A stretch of 12,166 bases of DNA from Bacteroidota bacterium (GTDB taxonomy: Bacteria > Bacteroidota > Ignavibacteria > Kryptoniales > JAKASW01): contig JAJYJD010000089.1 in assembly GCA_021789755.1 (NCBI GenBank), forward strand, positions 1 through 12,166. The letters run 5' to 3'. The position numbers and the translations under genes were made by a program. Of this stretch, positions 6,685 through 12,166 are shown in pieces (position 1 is the stretch's first letter; each line of letters begins with the position of its first letter). Under the pieces are notes generated by a model, which was not told the origin of the DNA, did not search any database, and worked only from the letters and a program-made list of their open reading frames with translations.

Positions 6685-8136
6685 CTATGCCTCTCGCCGC
6701 ATTCGGGCCGGGGGAACCCGCAGCTGCTCGCGGTATTTCGTGACGGTCCTGCGTGCGACTCTGTAACCCTGCTGGTTGAGGAGTTCGGTGATCTTCTCGT
6801 CGTTGAGCGGGTTTGCCTTTTCCTCGGCCTCGATCATTGCCTTTATCTTGTTCTTGATCTCGCGCGTCGCGACTTCCTCGCCGTCGGTGGTCTTGAGTCC
6901 CTCGCTGAAGAGTTCACGCAGTCTGAAGACTCCGTAATCGGTCTGTACGTACTTTGCACTGACTACGCGGCTGATGGTGGAGATGTCGAACCCCGTCCTG
7001 TCGGCAATGTCCCTGTATATGAGCGGGTGGATATTGTCCGGACCCTCCGTGAAAAACTCGCGCTGCGTTTCCACGAGCGCTTTCATGACACTGGTCATGG
7101 TCTGGCGGCGCTGCTGCAGTGCGTTTACGAACCACTTGGCCGATTCGAGTTTCCTCTTGAGGAAGTCCTTCGTTTGCGGGTCTGTCTTGTGCCCGCGGGC
7201 CTGCTTCATCATGTCGAGATATCTCGGGCTTATCCGGACCTGAGGCATATCCCGCTCGTTGAGGGTGATGACAAGTTCACCCTGCTCGTTTTCATGCACC
7301 ACGAAATCCGGGACGACGATCGTCGTGTCCAGAGGAAGAAGGAACCCCTCACCCGGCTTCGGATTCAATTTCTTTATCACCGCGTCGGCAATCTTCAGTT
7401 CGTCCTGCGTGATGTTAAGTTTCTTTTCCAGCTGGTCGTAGCGATGATTCGAGTAGTCCTCGAAACCTTCCTCGATGACTCTCGTCGCGATCGCCCTCTC
7501 GGCAGGATCGATGTCGGTGCGCGCTTTAAGCTGTACAAGCAGACACTCCCTGAGGTTGCGGGATCCGACGCCGAGCGGATCGAGAGTCTGAATGCCGGCG
7601 AGAACTTTCTCCGCGTCCTGCACGGTCAATTCGAGCTGGAACGACAGATTGGCGTCTTCCACTATCTTCACCAGGTCCTCGCGAAGATAACCGTCGTCGT
7701 CTATATTGCCTATGATTTCTTCTCCAAGCAGTTTCTCTCTCTCGTTTAGGTCGAGAAGCTGGAGCTGCTGGAGAAGGTGATCATACATATTCTCTATGGA
7801 TGGCGGTGCGAACTCGAACTCCTCGTCGTCCTCCGTCCTCTTCTTCGTCCGGACATCCGTATCGTCGTTTCTGAATTCGTCCAGGTCGACATCGCTGAAC
7901 TCCGGCTCATCTATCGGGTCGTCCGTCTTCTCCTCGGCCTCTTTCAGCTCCATCTCCGGCTCTTCGATCTGCTCTTCCGTCTCTTCCAGCTCCAGGACGG
8001 GGTTTTCGTCGAGCTCGGTCCTGAGCCTCTGTTGCAGCGCAAAGATCGGCTGCTGGAGGAGGTCGTAGTATAAAATCTGTTGCGGCTGCAGGCGGAGTTC
8101 CTGACTGAGCCGTTGTGTCTGTCCAAATTTCAGCAT
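6685..8136 (-). CDS. rpoN: RNA polymerase sigma-54 factor
   Basis: The sigma factor for -24/-12 promoters, which needs an AAA+ enhancer-binding activator. In the 483-residue product, region I (1-50) is Gln- and Leu-rich (LRLQPQQILYYDLLQQP, 14-30) and contacts activators. Region II (about 51-110) is a strongly acidic linker. The core-binding domain covers about 115-260. The helix-turn-helix that reads the -12 element is near 374-395 (IYRDIADRTGFDISTISRVV). The RpoN box, ARRTVTKYRE, is at 461-470 and reads the -24 element. All domains are complete. It starts 18 nt after the DUF3109 gene; the nearest ribosome-binding-like sequence, GGAAG, is rather far from the ATG. Its usual neighbours elsewhere (lptB, hpf, ptsN) are absent; hslVU follows instead. 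Confidence 0.97.
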   Translation of the reverse strand: MLKFGQTQRLSQELRLQPQQILYYDLLQQPIFALQQRLRTELDENPVLELEETEEQIEEPEMELKEAEEKTDDPIDEPEFSDVDLDEFRNDDTDVRTKKRTEDDEEFEFAPPSIENMYDHLLQQLQLLDLNEREKLLGEEIIGNIDDDGYLREDLVKIVEDANLSFQLELTVQDAEKVLAGIQTLDPLGVGSRNLRECLLVQLKARTDIDPAERAIATRVIEEGFEDYSNHRYDQLEKKLNITQDELKIADAVIKKLNPKPGEGFLLPLDTTIVVPDFVVHENEQGELVITLNERDMPQVRISPRYLDMMKQARGHKTDPQTKDFLKRKLESAKWFVNALQQRRQTMTSVMKALVETQREFFTEGPDNIHPLIYRDIADRTGFDISTISRVVSAKYVQTDYGVFRLRELFSEGLKTTDGEEVATREIKNKIKAMIEAEEKANPLNDEKITELLNQQGYRVARRTVTKYREQLRVPPARMRREA

Positions 8137-8154
8137 ATCAACAAATGTCTTCCA

Positions 8155-8736
8155 TCAGCACTTCTCGACGGGCTTAAGCCCCGCATATGTCTCGAGCTTG
8201 CCGAACCACTCTTCGCCGTAAAGGCGAGTGAGCGCGGCTTTGAGAAATTCCATTACTCCGACGTTTTCCGATTCACCTCTTCCTACGGCAGGCTTGCATT
8301 CGGCGAGTTCATGATAACGGAGGACGTCTCCACCGAACCTGGCAACCCTGATCGGATATAGATGACATGAGATCGGTTTCCTGAAACCGGTCCTGCCGTC
8401 ATTGAACGCCCTTTCAATTCCACACTTGGCGATGCCGTTCTCCCTGTACACAAAAACGCAGTCCTGGTCATCGATGCATGTGGTGGCATAATCTCCGCCA
8501 TGCCCTTCATAGAATCCGGACGTTTCAATAGCCCTGCGCTTCTCCTCGCTGAGCAAAGGGAGAACATCGGGTAGCACAGCCTCGATCTCGGGTATCTCGG
8601 AATCCAGAAGCGGTGCCCCCCTCCCTCCCGGAAGGCTGCAGCAAGCTCCCTTACATTTCAACAGGTCGCATGCAAACTTCCGCCCGAAGAGGCTGGTGTC
8701 TATTGTCACGTCATCTATCACTATTAATTCCTTCAT
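8155..8736 (-). CDS. DUF3109 family cysteine-rich protein
   Basis: A 193-residue cytosolic protein that I recognise as DUF3109-like. The N-terminal C-x4-C-x3-CC cluster (Cys23, 28, 32, 33) is followed by SLPGGRGAPLLDSEI (34-48). A second set of cysteines (87, 93, 105, 124, 147) is spread through the chain, with Cys124 in ISCHLYPIR (122-130). This spacing resembles the YkgJ-type CxxxCxxCC proteins thought to bind zinc or an iron-sulfur cluster; metal binding here is inference. The biochemical role is unknown. It is the first gene of the run leading into rpoN and hslVU, with 94 bp upstream back to the GroES-like gene. The ATG has no clear ribosome binding site. Confidence 0.82.
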   Translation of the reverse strand: MKELIVIDDVTIDTSLFGRKFACDLLKCKGACCSLPGGRGAPLLDSEIPEIEAVLPDVLPLLSEEKRRAIETSGFYEGHGGDYATTCIDDQDCVFVYRENGIAKCGIERAFNDGRTGFRKPISCHLYPIRVARFGGDVLRYHELAECKPAVGRGESENVGVMEFLKAALTRLYGEEWFGKLETYAGLKPVEKC

Positions 8737-8830
8737 GGCTGGACTAAGTTAACAACTCGGGGACTAACATGAAACAAACGTGGAACAGAAGTTGCATGCG
8801 AAATCGGGGAAAAACGGTTTTTGAGGGTCT
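8737..8830. other. Gap between the GroES-like gene and DUF3109 gene
   Basis: On the minus strand this 94-bp gap starts with an AAAAACCGTTTTT element, a weak AT stem that could help end the groES-like transcript but has little GC. TTGTTT followed after 17 bases by TGTTAA is the best -35/-10 candidate before the DUF3109 gene; its -10 box fits poorly. Nothing else is convincing. Confidence 0.3.
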
Positions 8831-9217
8831 CTAGAGGGCTGAGTCGAGAAAGTCTGTGTTCCTGATCAGCATGAGGACAGAGGAATTGGAGATAATGAAG
8901 TATTTCTCTCCCTCATATTCAATCTCGACTGCCTGGTCGCGCAGAAACAAGGCGTAGTCGCCGGGTTCAGCCTGGAGCGGAATGTATTTGACCGGCTCGC
9001 GGGGCGATGTTGACCATGGTTCCTGGTCGATGAAGTTCGGGTTGGCAATAGCATAACCGGGTCCGGCCTGCACGACGATTCCGCCCTGAACCTTTTCCTT
9101 GTCTCTCACGCCTGGAGGAAGGTAGAGACCGTGTTCGGTTCGCTCCTGGTTCTTGTCCGGTGCGATGAGGATCTTGTCACCGACAAGTACTATTTTTCTC
9201 CGAGTCTTAACGTCCAT
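8831..9217 (-). CDS. Divergent GroES-like co-chaperonin (Cpn10 family), stand-alone
   Basis: A 128-residue protein with the GroES beta-barrel pattern: VGDKILIAPDK (12-22), a mobile-loop-like segment with HGLYLP (29-34) where GroES has a GIVL-type tripeptide, GGIVVQAGPG (45-54), and GDYALFLRDQAVEIEYEGE (86-104) followed by KYFIISNSSVLMLI (105-118). True GroES is about 95 residues. The extra length lies mainly between 54 and 80, in the roof hairpin region, plus N- and C-terminal tails. No groEL follows, so this is likely a second, specialised or GroEL-independent paralogue. It is divergently transcribed from the membrane-protein gene. A TATATTAT sequence upstream is the only promoter-like word. 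No CIRCE-type element was seen. Confidence 0.8.
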   Translation of the reverse strand: MDVKTRRKIVLVGDKILIAPDKNQERTEHGLYLPPGVRDKEKVQGGIVVQAGPGYAIANPNFIDQEPWSTSPREPVKYIPLQAEPGDYALFLRDQAVEIEYEGEKYFIISNSSVLMLIRNTDFLDSAL

Positions 9218-9288
9218 ACAACCAAAAATAATATAAAGAAATCATACGAAAGAAGCCGCGGCAGGATGCGCTCAGGCGGCCGACATGT

Positions 9289-9317
9289 TTGATAGTTACC
9301 GCTGAATTGCATAGAAT
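9289..9317 (+). promoter_or_regulatory. Near-consensus sigma-70 promoter of the membrane-protein gene
   Basis: TTGATA (9289-9294) and TAGAAT (9312-9317) are separated by exactly 17 nt; each box matches consensus at five of six positions. Transcription would begin near 9324, giving a leader of about 43 nt before the ATG at 9367. This also shows that an upstream in-frame TTG at 9289 lies in the promoter, so the longer reading frame is not the real product. Confidence 0.72.
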
Positions 9318-9357
9318 TCACTTGTTAGGAGCGGTTCACCAAAAAAACATTAAAATT

Positions 9358-9362
9358 GGAGG
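9358..9362 (+). promoter_or_regulatory. Ribosome binding site GGAGG deciding the start at 9367
   Basis: A perfect GGAGG is followed by four A residues and the ATG. It fixes the start of the 138-aa membrane protein and rejects the 26-residue upstream extension. Confidence 0.85.
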
Positions 9363-9366
9363 AAAA

Positions 9367-9783
9367 ATGAACAAGAAGTTCTGGTTCGGAGTCCTGGTGG
9401 TCTTCGTTGTCCTCGAGATACTAATGTATCTGGTGCACGGCGTGATTCTGGCGGGCGCGTATAGCTCCATCAAGATTTGGCGTCCCGATATGGCGTCCCT
9501 GACATGGGTCTACCAAGTCATAACCGTGATCGGCGCTTTCTTCTTCACCTTCATATTCTCAAAGGGGTTTGAGAATAAAGGGATAATGGAGGGAGTCCGA
9601 TACGGTTTCTACATCGGGATATGGCTCAGCGTGGGCATGGCGTACGGGACATACGCGATGATCGAGATTCCCTATTCGCTTGCTCTCCAGTGGTTCATTT
9701 ACGGGATAATAGAATACGTCATCGCCGGCGTCGCGCTCGCAATGGTGTATAAAGGGGGAAAGCAAAAGCAGGCGTCTCAGTAG
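9367..9783 (+). CDS. Four-helix integral membrane protein, function unknown
   Basis: A 138-residue protein with four predicted membrane helices (about 6-29, 44-66, 79-99 and 105-128) and a short basic C-terminal tail (KGGKQKQ, 129-135). It has no cleavable signal peptide. Notable polar positions are a Glu-x3-Met-x3-His pattern in helix 1 (Glu17, His24), a turn with FSKGFENKGIMEGVRYG (64-80) and a Glu near the end of helix 3 (100), then Glu116 in helix 4. I do not recognise a named family. It is the only plus-strand gene in the window, transcribed from its own promoter, diverging from the GroES-like gene and converging on trxB. It has a strong start signal and a stem-loop straight after its stop, so it is likely a single-gene transcript. 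Confidence 0.85.
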   Translation: MNKKFWFGVLVVFVVLEILMYLVHGVILAGAYSSIKIWRPDMASLTWVYQVITVIGAFFFTFIFSKGFENKGIMEGVRYGFYIGIWLSVGMAYGTYAMIEIPYSLALQWFIYGIIEYVIAGVALAMVYKGGKQKQASQ

Positions 9784-9799
9784 TCTATTCCTGCGATTA

Positions 9800-9821
9800 G
9801 CGGCGAGCTTCATCTCGCCGC
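9800..9821 (+). terminator. Stem-loop after the membrane-protein gene
   Basis: A perfect 8-bp GC-rich stem (GCGGCGAG/CTCGCCGC) with a 6-nt loop CTTCAT begins 17 bases after the stop codon. Position and strength suggest transcript end or 3' protection. No T-run follows on either strand, so it is not a classical intrinsic terminator. Confidence 0.5.
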
Positions 9822-9831
9822 AACAATATCA

Positions 9832-9870
9832 GTGGTTGGACAGGCTTTCGTCCAAACCAAATTCAACCAC
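9832..9870. repeat. Inverted repeat with two alternative pairings
   Basis: GTGGTTG (9832-9838) and CAACCAC (9864-9870) are perfect inverted arms. A shorter hairpin, TTGGAC (9836-9841) with GTCCAA (9850-9855), uses part of the same left arm and can extend with one bulge (9833-9858). Only one can form at a time. It lies in the convergent gap before trxB and may belong to a bidirectional terminator or a mobile-type intergenic repeat. Confidence 0.45.
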
Positions 9871-9877
9871 CCGTTAA

Positions 9878-9900
9878 TCCCCTCCTTTATAAAGAGGGGA
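9878..9900. repeat. Near-perfect palindrome with CCCCTC/GAGGGG arms
   Basis: TCCCCTC (9878-9884) and GAGGGGA (9894-9900) form a 7-bp stem around a 9-nt centre, CTTTATAAA, that is itself nearly palindromic. This type of CCCCTC...TTTA...GAGGGG element recurs in intergenic regions of many environmental bacteria, as far as I recall. No U-run follows on the minus strand, so its role as the trxB terminator is uncertain. Confidence 0.5.
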
Positions 9901-9954
9901 AGCGCCGGAAAGATATCTGGCCGGGAAGCCAAGCCATCTGCCGCGGGATCTAGC

Positions 9955-10899
9955 CTAATCGCCGGCTTTGTGGTACAGCGCTTCGAGATATTTCTCCGCG
10001 TCGATCGCAGACATGCATCCCGTTCCCGCCGCAGTCACCGCCTGCCGGTATTTCTTGTCCGCAACGTCTCCGGCGGCGAATACGCCCGGGACGCTCGTCT
10101 CGGTGGAGCCATTCTTTGTGACAATGTAGCCGACGCTGTCTGTCTCTATCTGGCCTTTGAAAATCGATGTGTTCGGTTGATGCCCGATCGCGACGAACAC
10201 GCCGTCGCATTTCATCTCTGTCTTCTCGCCGGTCGCAACATTTTTCAGGACGACACCTCGCACCCTTTTTTCCTTCACGCCGAGCACCTCATCTACGACT
10301 GAATTCCATACGAATTTAATCTTCGGGTTACTGAACGCCCGCTCCTGCATTATCTTCGAGGCACGGAGTGCATCGCGGCGATGAACTACGGTAACCTTAC
10401 TTGCAAACTTTGTCAGGAAAGTCGCTTCTTCCATCGCCGTGTCTCCGCCGCCGACAACCACTACCTCCTGGTCTCTGAAGAAAAACCCGTCGCATGTGGC
10501 GCAGGCAGAAACACCGTATCCCATCAATGCCTTTTCGGACTCGATTCCGATCAGTTTCGCGGAGGCGCCGGTGGATATAATTATGGAATCGGCAGAATAG
10601 GTTTCGTTGCCGCTCTTCACGACGAACGGCCTCTTCGAAAGGTCCACGTCTGAAACGTCTTTGAACAGCGTCTTCGCGCCGAATTTTTCAGCCTGCTTCT
10701 TCATCACGTCCATGAGCTCCGGCCCCATTATTCCCTCCGGGAAACCGGGATAGTTCTCGACCTCCGTCGTAATGGTGAGTTGACCGCCGGGCTGGCTTCC
10801 CTCGAACAAGAGCGGTTCGAGATTAGCGCGTCCCGTGTATATCGCGGCCGTGAGGCCTGCAGGGCCCGAGCCGACTATGATGACTTTTCTGTGATTCAT
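9955..10899 (-). CDS. trxB: Thioredoxin reductase (NADPH), flavoprotein
   Basis: Reduces thioredoxin with NADPH through FAD and a redox-active disulfide, in the cytoplasm. The 314-residue product is full length. The FAD motif GSGPAG is at 10-15 and GGQLTITTEVENYPGFP (38-54) is the isoalloxazine-side signature. The active-site disulfide is CATC (Cys133 and Cys136). The NADPH-binding motif is GGGDTA (150-155), with HRRDALRA (173-180) giving NADPH rather than NADH preference. The second FAD motif is GVFAAGDV (272-279). The start ATG overlaps the stop of the HAD gene in an ATGA, so the two are coupled, and GGGAG is placed well upstream. All catalytic and cofactor motifs are intact. Confidence 0.97.
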   Translation of the reverse strand: MNHRKVIIVGSGPAGLTAAIYTGRANLEPLLFEGSQPGGQLTITTEVENYPGFPEGIMGPELMDVMKKQAEKFGAKTLFKDVSDVDLSKRPFVVKSGNETYSADSIIISTGASAKLIGIESEKALMGYGVSACATCDGFFFRDQEVVVVGGGDTAMEEATFLTKFASKVTVVHRRDALRASKIMQERAFSNPKIKFVWNSVVDEVLGVKEKRVRGVVLKNVATGEKTEMKCDGVFVAIGHQPNTSIFKGQIETDSVGYIVTKNGSTETSVPGVFAAGDVADKKYRQAVTAAGTGCMSAIDAEKYLEALYHKAGD

Positions 10900-11585
10900 A
10901 CTTTCTCCCTTACTTTCGGTCCGAACGATTCTCCGGACATTTCTATTCTTATCAATGATTCGTCATTAAAATCTTTTACGAAAAAATCTGCCCTGTTCAG
11001 TACTTCCCTGGTTGTCGTGGTCAGAAGGGCGACACACGCGGCACCTGCCGACTTTGCTGCGATAACGCCGGGCAAAGAATCCTCGAAAACGACACAGCTT
11101 CCCGGTGTCTCACCAAGCTCCGAGGCGGCTTTCAGGAACACCTCGGGGTCCGGCTTGCCGCGGGCGACATCGTCGCCGGAAACTTCAGCATCGAATACGC
11201 CACGCAGCGAAAAGGCGTCCAAAAATGCATCGACGTTCGGGCGGGGAGCGGAGGTGGCCAGCGCAACTTTTCCACCGGTGCGCTTCAACGCGTGCACGTA
11301 CTCGAGCGCTCCGGGGATCGGCACACCGGCTTTCGCGACGGTCTTCACAAAGTTTGAATCCACCTCGTCCGAAATTTTCTTCACTTCGTCGTCGCTGAAC
11401 CTGCCTTTCCCGAAGACCGTCTCAAGTGTATCCACGCCTCTTTTTCCGAAAAAGCTCATCCGGAACGTCTCGTAGTCCACATCGCGGCCAAGTCTGTTCA
11501 AAACATCCTTCCAGCCCTGGAAGTGTATCCTTGAACTGTCTATCAGGACTCCGTCTAAATCGAATATGTATCCTTTGTATTTCAA
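10896..11585 (-). CDS. HAD-superfamily hydrolase, subfamily IA (beta-phosphoglucomutase/CbbY-like)
   Basis: A 229-residue cytosolic phosphotransferase. Motif I is DLDGVLIDS (9-17) with nucleophile Asp9 and acid/base Asp11. Motif II is Thr111-Ser112, motif III is Lys144 in GKPDP, and motif IV is FEDS (167-170) with Glu168 and Asp169. The helical cap lies at about 18-80, with His21 and Trp25 placed as in beta-phosphoglucomutase, and FGKR at 46-49. The loop TSAPRPN is less like the mutases, so a sugar-phosphate or glycolate-type phosphatase is equally possible; substrate cannot be told. The start is a TTG, supported by AAGGAG five bases upstream and by the typical motif I distance from the N-terminus. 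It overlaps trxB by four bases and follows queG by 76 nt. Confidence 0.9.
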   Translation of the reverse strand: MKYKGYIFDLDGVLIDSSRIHFQGWKDVLNRLGRDVDYETFRMSFFGKRGVDTLETVFGKGRFSDDEVKKISDEVDSNFVKTVAKAGVPIPGALEYVHALKRTGGKVALATSAPRPNVDAFLDAFSLRGVFDAEVSGDDVARGKPDPEVFLKAASELGETPGSCVVFEDSLPGVIAAKSAGAACVALLTTTTREVLNRADFFVKDFNDESLIRIEMSGESFGPKVREKV

Positions 11586-11590
11586 CCGAT

Positions 11591-11596
11591 CTCCTT
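11591..11596 (-). promoter_or_regulatory. Ribosome binding site AAGGAG deciding a TTG start
   Basis: AAGGAG on the minus strand lies five bases before the TTG at 11583-11585. No ATG or GTG is available at this position, so the site shows that TTG starts the HAD protein. Confidence 0.8.
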
Positions 11597-11661
11597 AAGC
11601 CATGTACGGCCCGCCTCAGCCACAGACATTACCGAACGACTCCACCGTGGACGCAAGAGAT

Positions 11662-12166
11662 TCATTTCCCTCGTGTCCCTTTCGAAACTGCGAGAGCATT
11701 GGCGTTTCGACGCAAGCCTTCGTATTTGGCGCGCTTTACCGGACTTCGCCGGAACATCTCCGAGAAATCCTCTCTTGTCATTAGATGAATATCTTCCGCT
11801 TTCAGATTCAGATTTTTTTCACGCGGGGAAAAAGCAGGCTCATCGGTAGACTTATGAAACCTGACGTTCCACGGGCATACATCCTGACAAATGTCGCATC
11901 CGAATACCCAATTTTCAAGCTTCGGAACCAAGTCTCCCGGTATCGAGTCGTCGCGGTTTTCGATGGTCAGGAACGAGATACACCTGTTCGCGTCGAGTAC
12001 ATACGGCTCGACTATAGCCTGCGTCGGGCAGGCGTCAATGCAGGCTCGGCAGTCCCCGCAATGATCTACGGCTCCCGTGTCGTACTCGCACGCCAGATCC
12101 GTAATTATTTCGGAAAGGAATATCCACGAGCCGGTCTCCTGATTTATTACGTTCGTGTGCTTTCCG
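11662..12166 (-). CDS. queG: Epoxyqueuosine reductase, C-terminal part (cut by window edge)
   Basis: Reduces epoxyqueuosine to queuosine in tRNA, the last step of the pathway, using cobalamin and two 4Fe-4S clusters. The open frame runs to the window edge; 167 C-terminal residues are visible. They begin GKHTNVINQETGSWI, matching the segment after the cobalamin domain. The first ferredoxin-type cluster motif is C36-x2-C39-x2-C42-x3-CP (46). Cys62 (in NRCISFLTIENR) and C90-x2-C93-x3-CPWN (97) complete the second. The tail GLRRNANAL then ends soon after, so there is no long C-terminal HEAT-type extension as in some relatives. No start is claimed: it lies outside the window, and an internal TTG at 11931 is not the true start. 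Confidence 0.95.
   Translation of the reverse strand, partial: GKHTNVINQETGSWIFLSEIITDLACEYDTGAVDHCGDCRACIDACPTQAIVEPYVLDANRCISFLTIENRDDSIPGDLVPKLENWVFGCDICQDVCPWNVRFHKSTDEPAFSPREKNLNLKAEDIHLMTREDFSEMFRRSPVKRAKYEGLRRNANALAVSKGTRGK

Noticed and set aside
6670..7749. A long plus-strand open frame (359 codons) opposite rpoN
   Set aside because: It lies fully antisense to a clear sigma-54 gene, has no recognisable domain and looks like the shadow that arises from GC-biased third positions.
9289..9366. A 26-residue N-terminal extension of the membrane protein from a TTG
   Set aside because: The TTG is the -35 box of a near-consensus promoter, while the ATG at 9367 has a perfect GGAGG.
1..12166. 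CRISPR arrays, insertion sequences, prophage genes or other mobile elements
   Set aside because: No regularly spaced direct repeats, transposase or integrase motifs were seen; the tRNA is intact, and no duplicated 3' end as in an attachment site was found in the window.

Overview
The window is 12.2 kb of ordinary, gene-dense bacterial chromosome, moderately GC-rich. It carries one tRNA, fourteen protein genes and a few short regulatory or repeat-like intergenic stretches. All genes except one small membrane-protein gene lie on the minus strand. Taxonomy is an inference. The short (201 aa) cofactor-dependent phosphoglycerate mutase and the DUF3109-type cysteine-rich protein point to the Bacteroidota/Chlorobiota/Ignavibacteria side of the tree. 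Several clear Shine-Dalgarno sequences (GGAGG, AAGGAG) argue against Bacteroidia proper, which mostly lack them, so an Ignavibacteria- or Chlorobi-like relative is my best guess.

Reading along the minus strand from the right edge: the C-terminal half of queG (queuosine tRNA modification) runs in from outside. It is followed by a HAD hydrolase with a TTG start, whose stop overlaps the start of trxB (thioredoxin reductase). trxB converges on the only plus-strand gene, a four-helix membrane protein with a near-consensus promoter; three inverted repeats lie between them. Divergent from that gene is an unusual GroES-like protein of 128 aa. Then comes a tight run, DUF3109 protein - rpoN (sigma-54) - small acidic protein - hslV - hslU, in which the sigma factor is followed by the ATP-dependent HslUV protease. 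After a 125-bp non-coding stretch come a FemAB/GNAT-fold acyltransferase-like gene and a Wzx/MATE-type flippase translationally coupled to it. Next are a class I O-methyltransferase, a 91-aa DUF4936-like protein and gpmA. The window ends with an elongator-type tRNA-Met(CAU) that has its own recognisable promoter.

Functionally the region mixes housekeeping genes: proteostasis (HslUV, GroES-like), redox (TrxB), tRNA modification (QueG), glycolysis (GpmA), transcription (RpoN) and envelope building (FemAB-like plus flippase). I do not see a CRISPR array, transposon, phage, toxin-antitoxin pair with both partners, or a convincing new multi-gene system. The points most worth a second look are the stand-alone divergent GroES paralogue, the uncharacterised small protein between rpoN and hslV, the inverted CAA-rich tracts between gpmA and the tRNA, and the inverted repeats in the trxB convergent gap.
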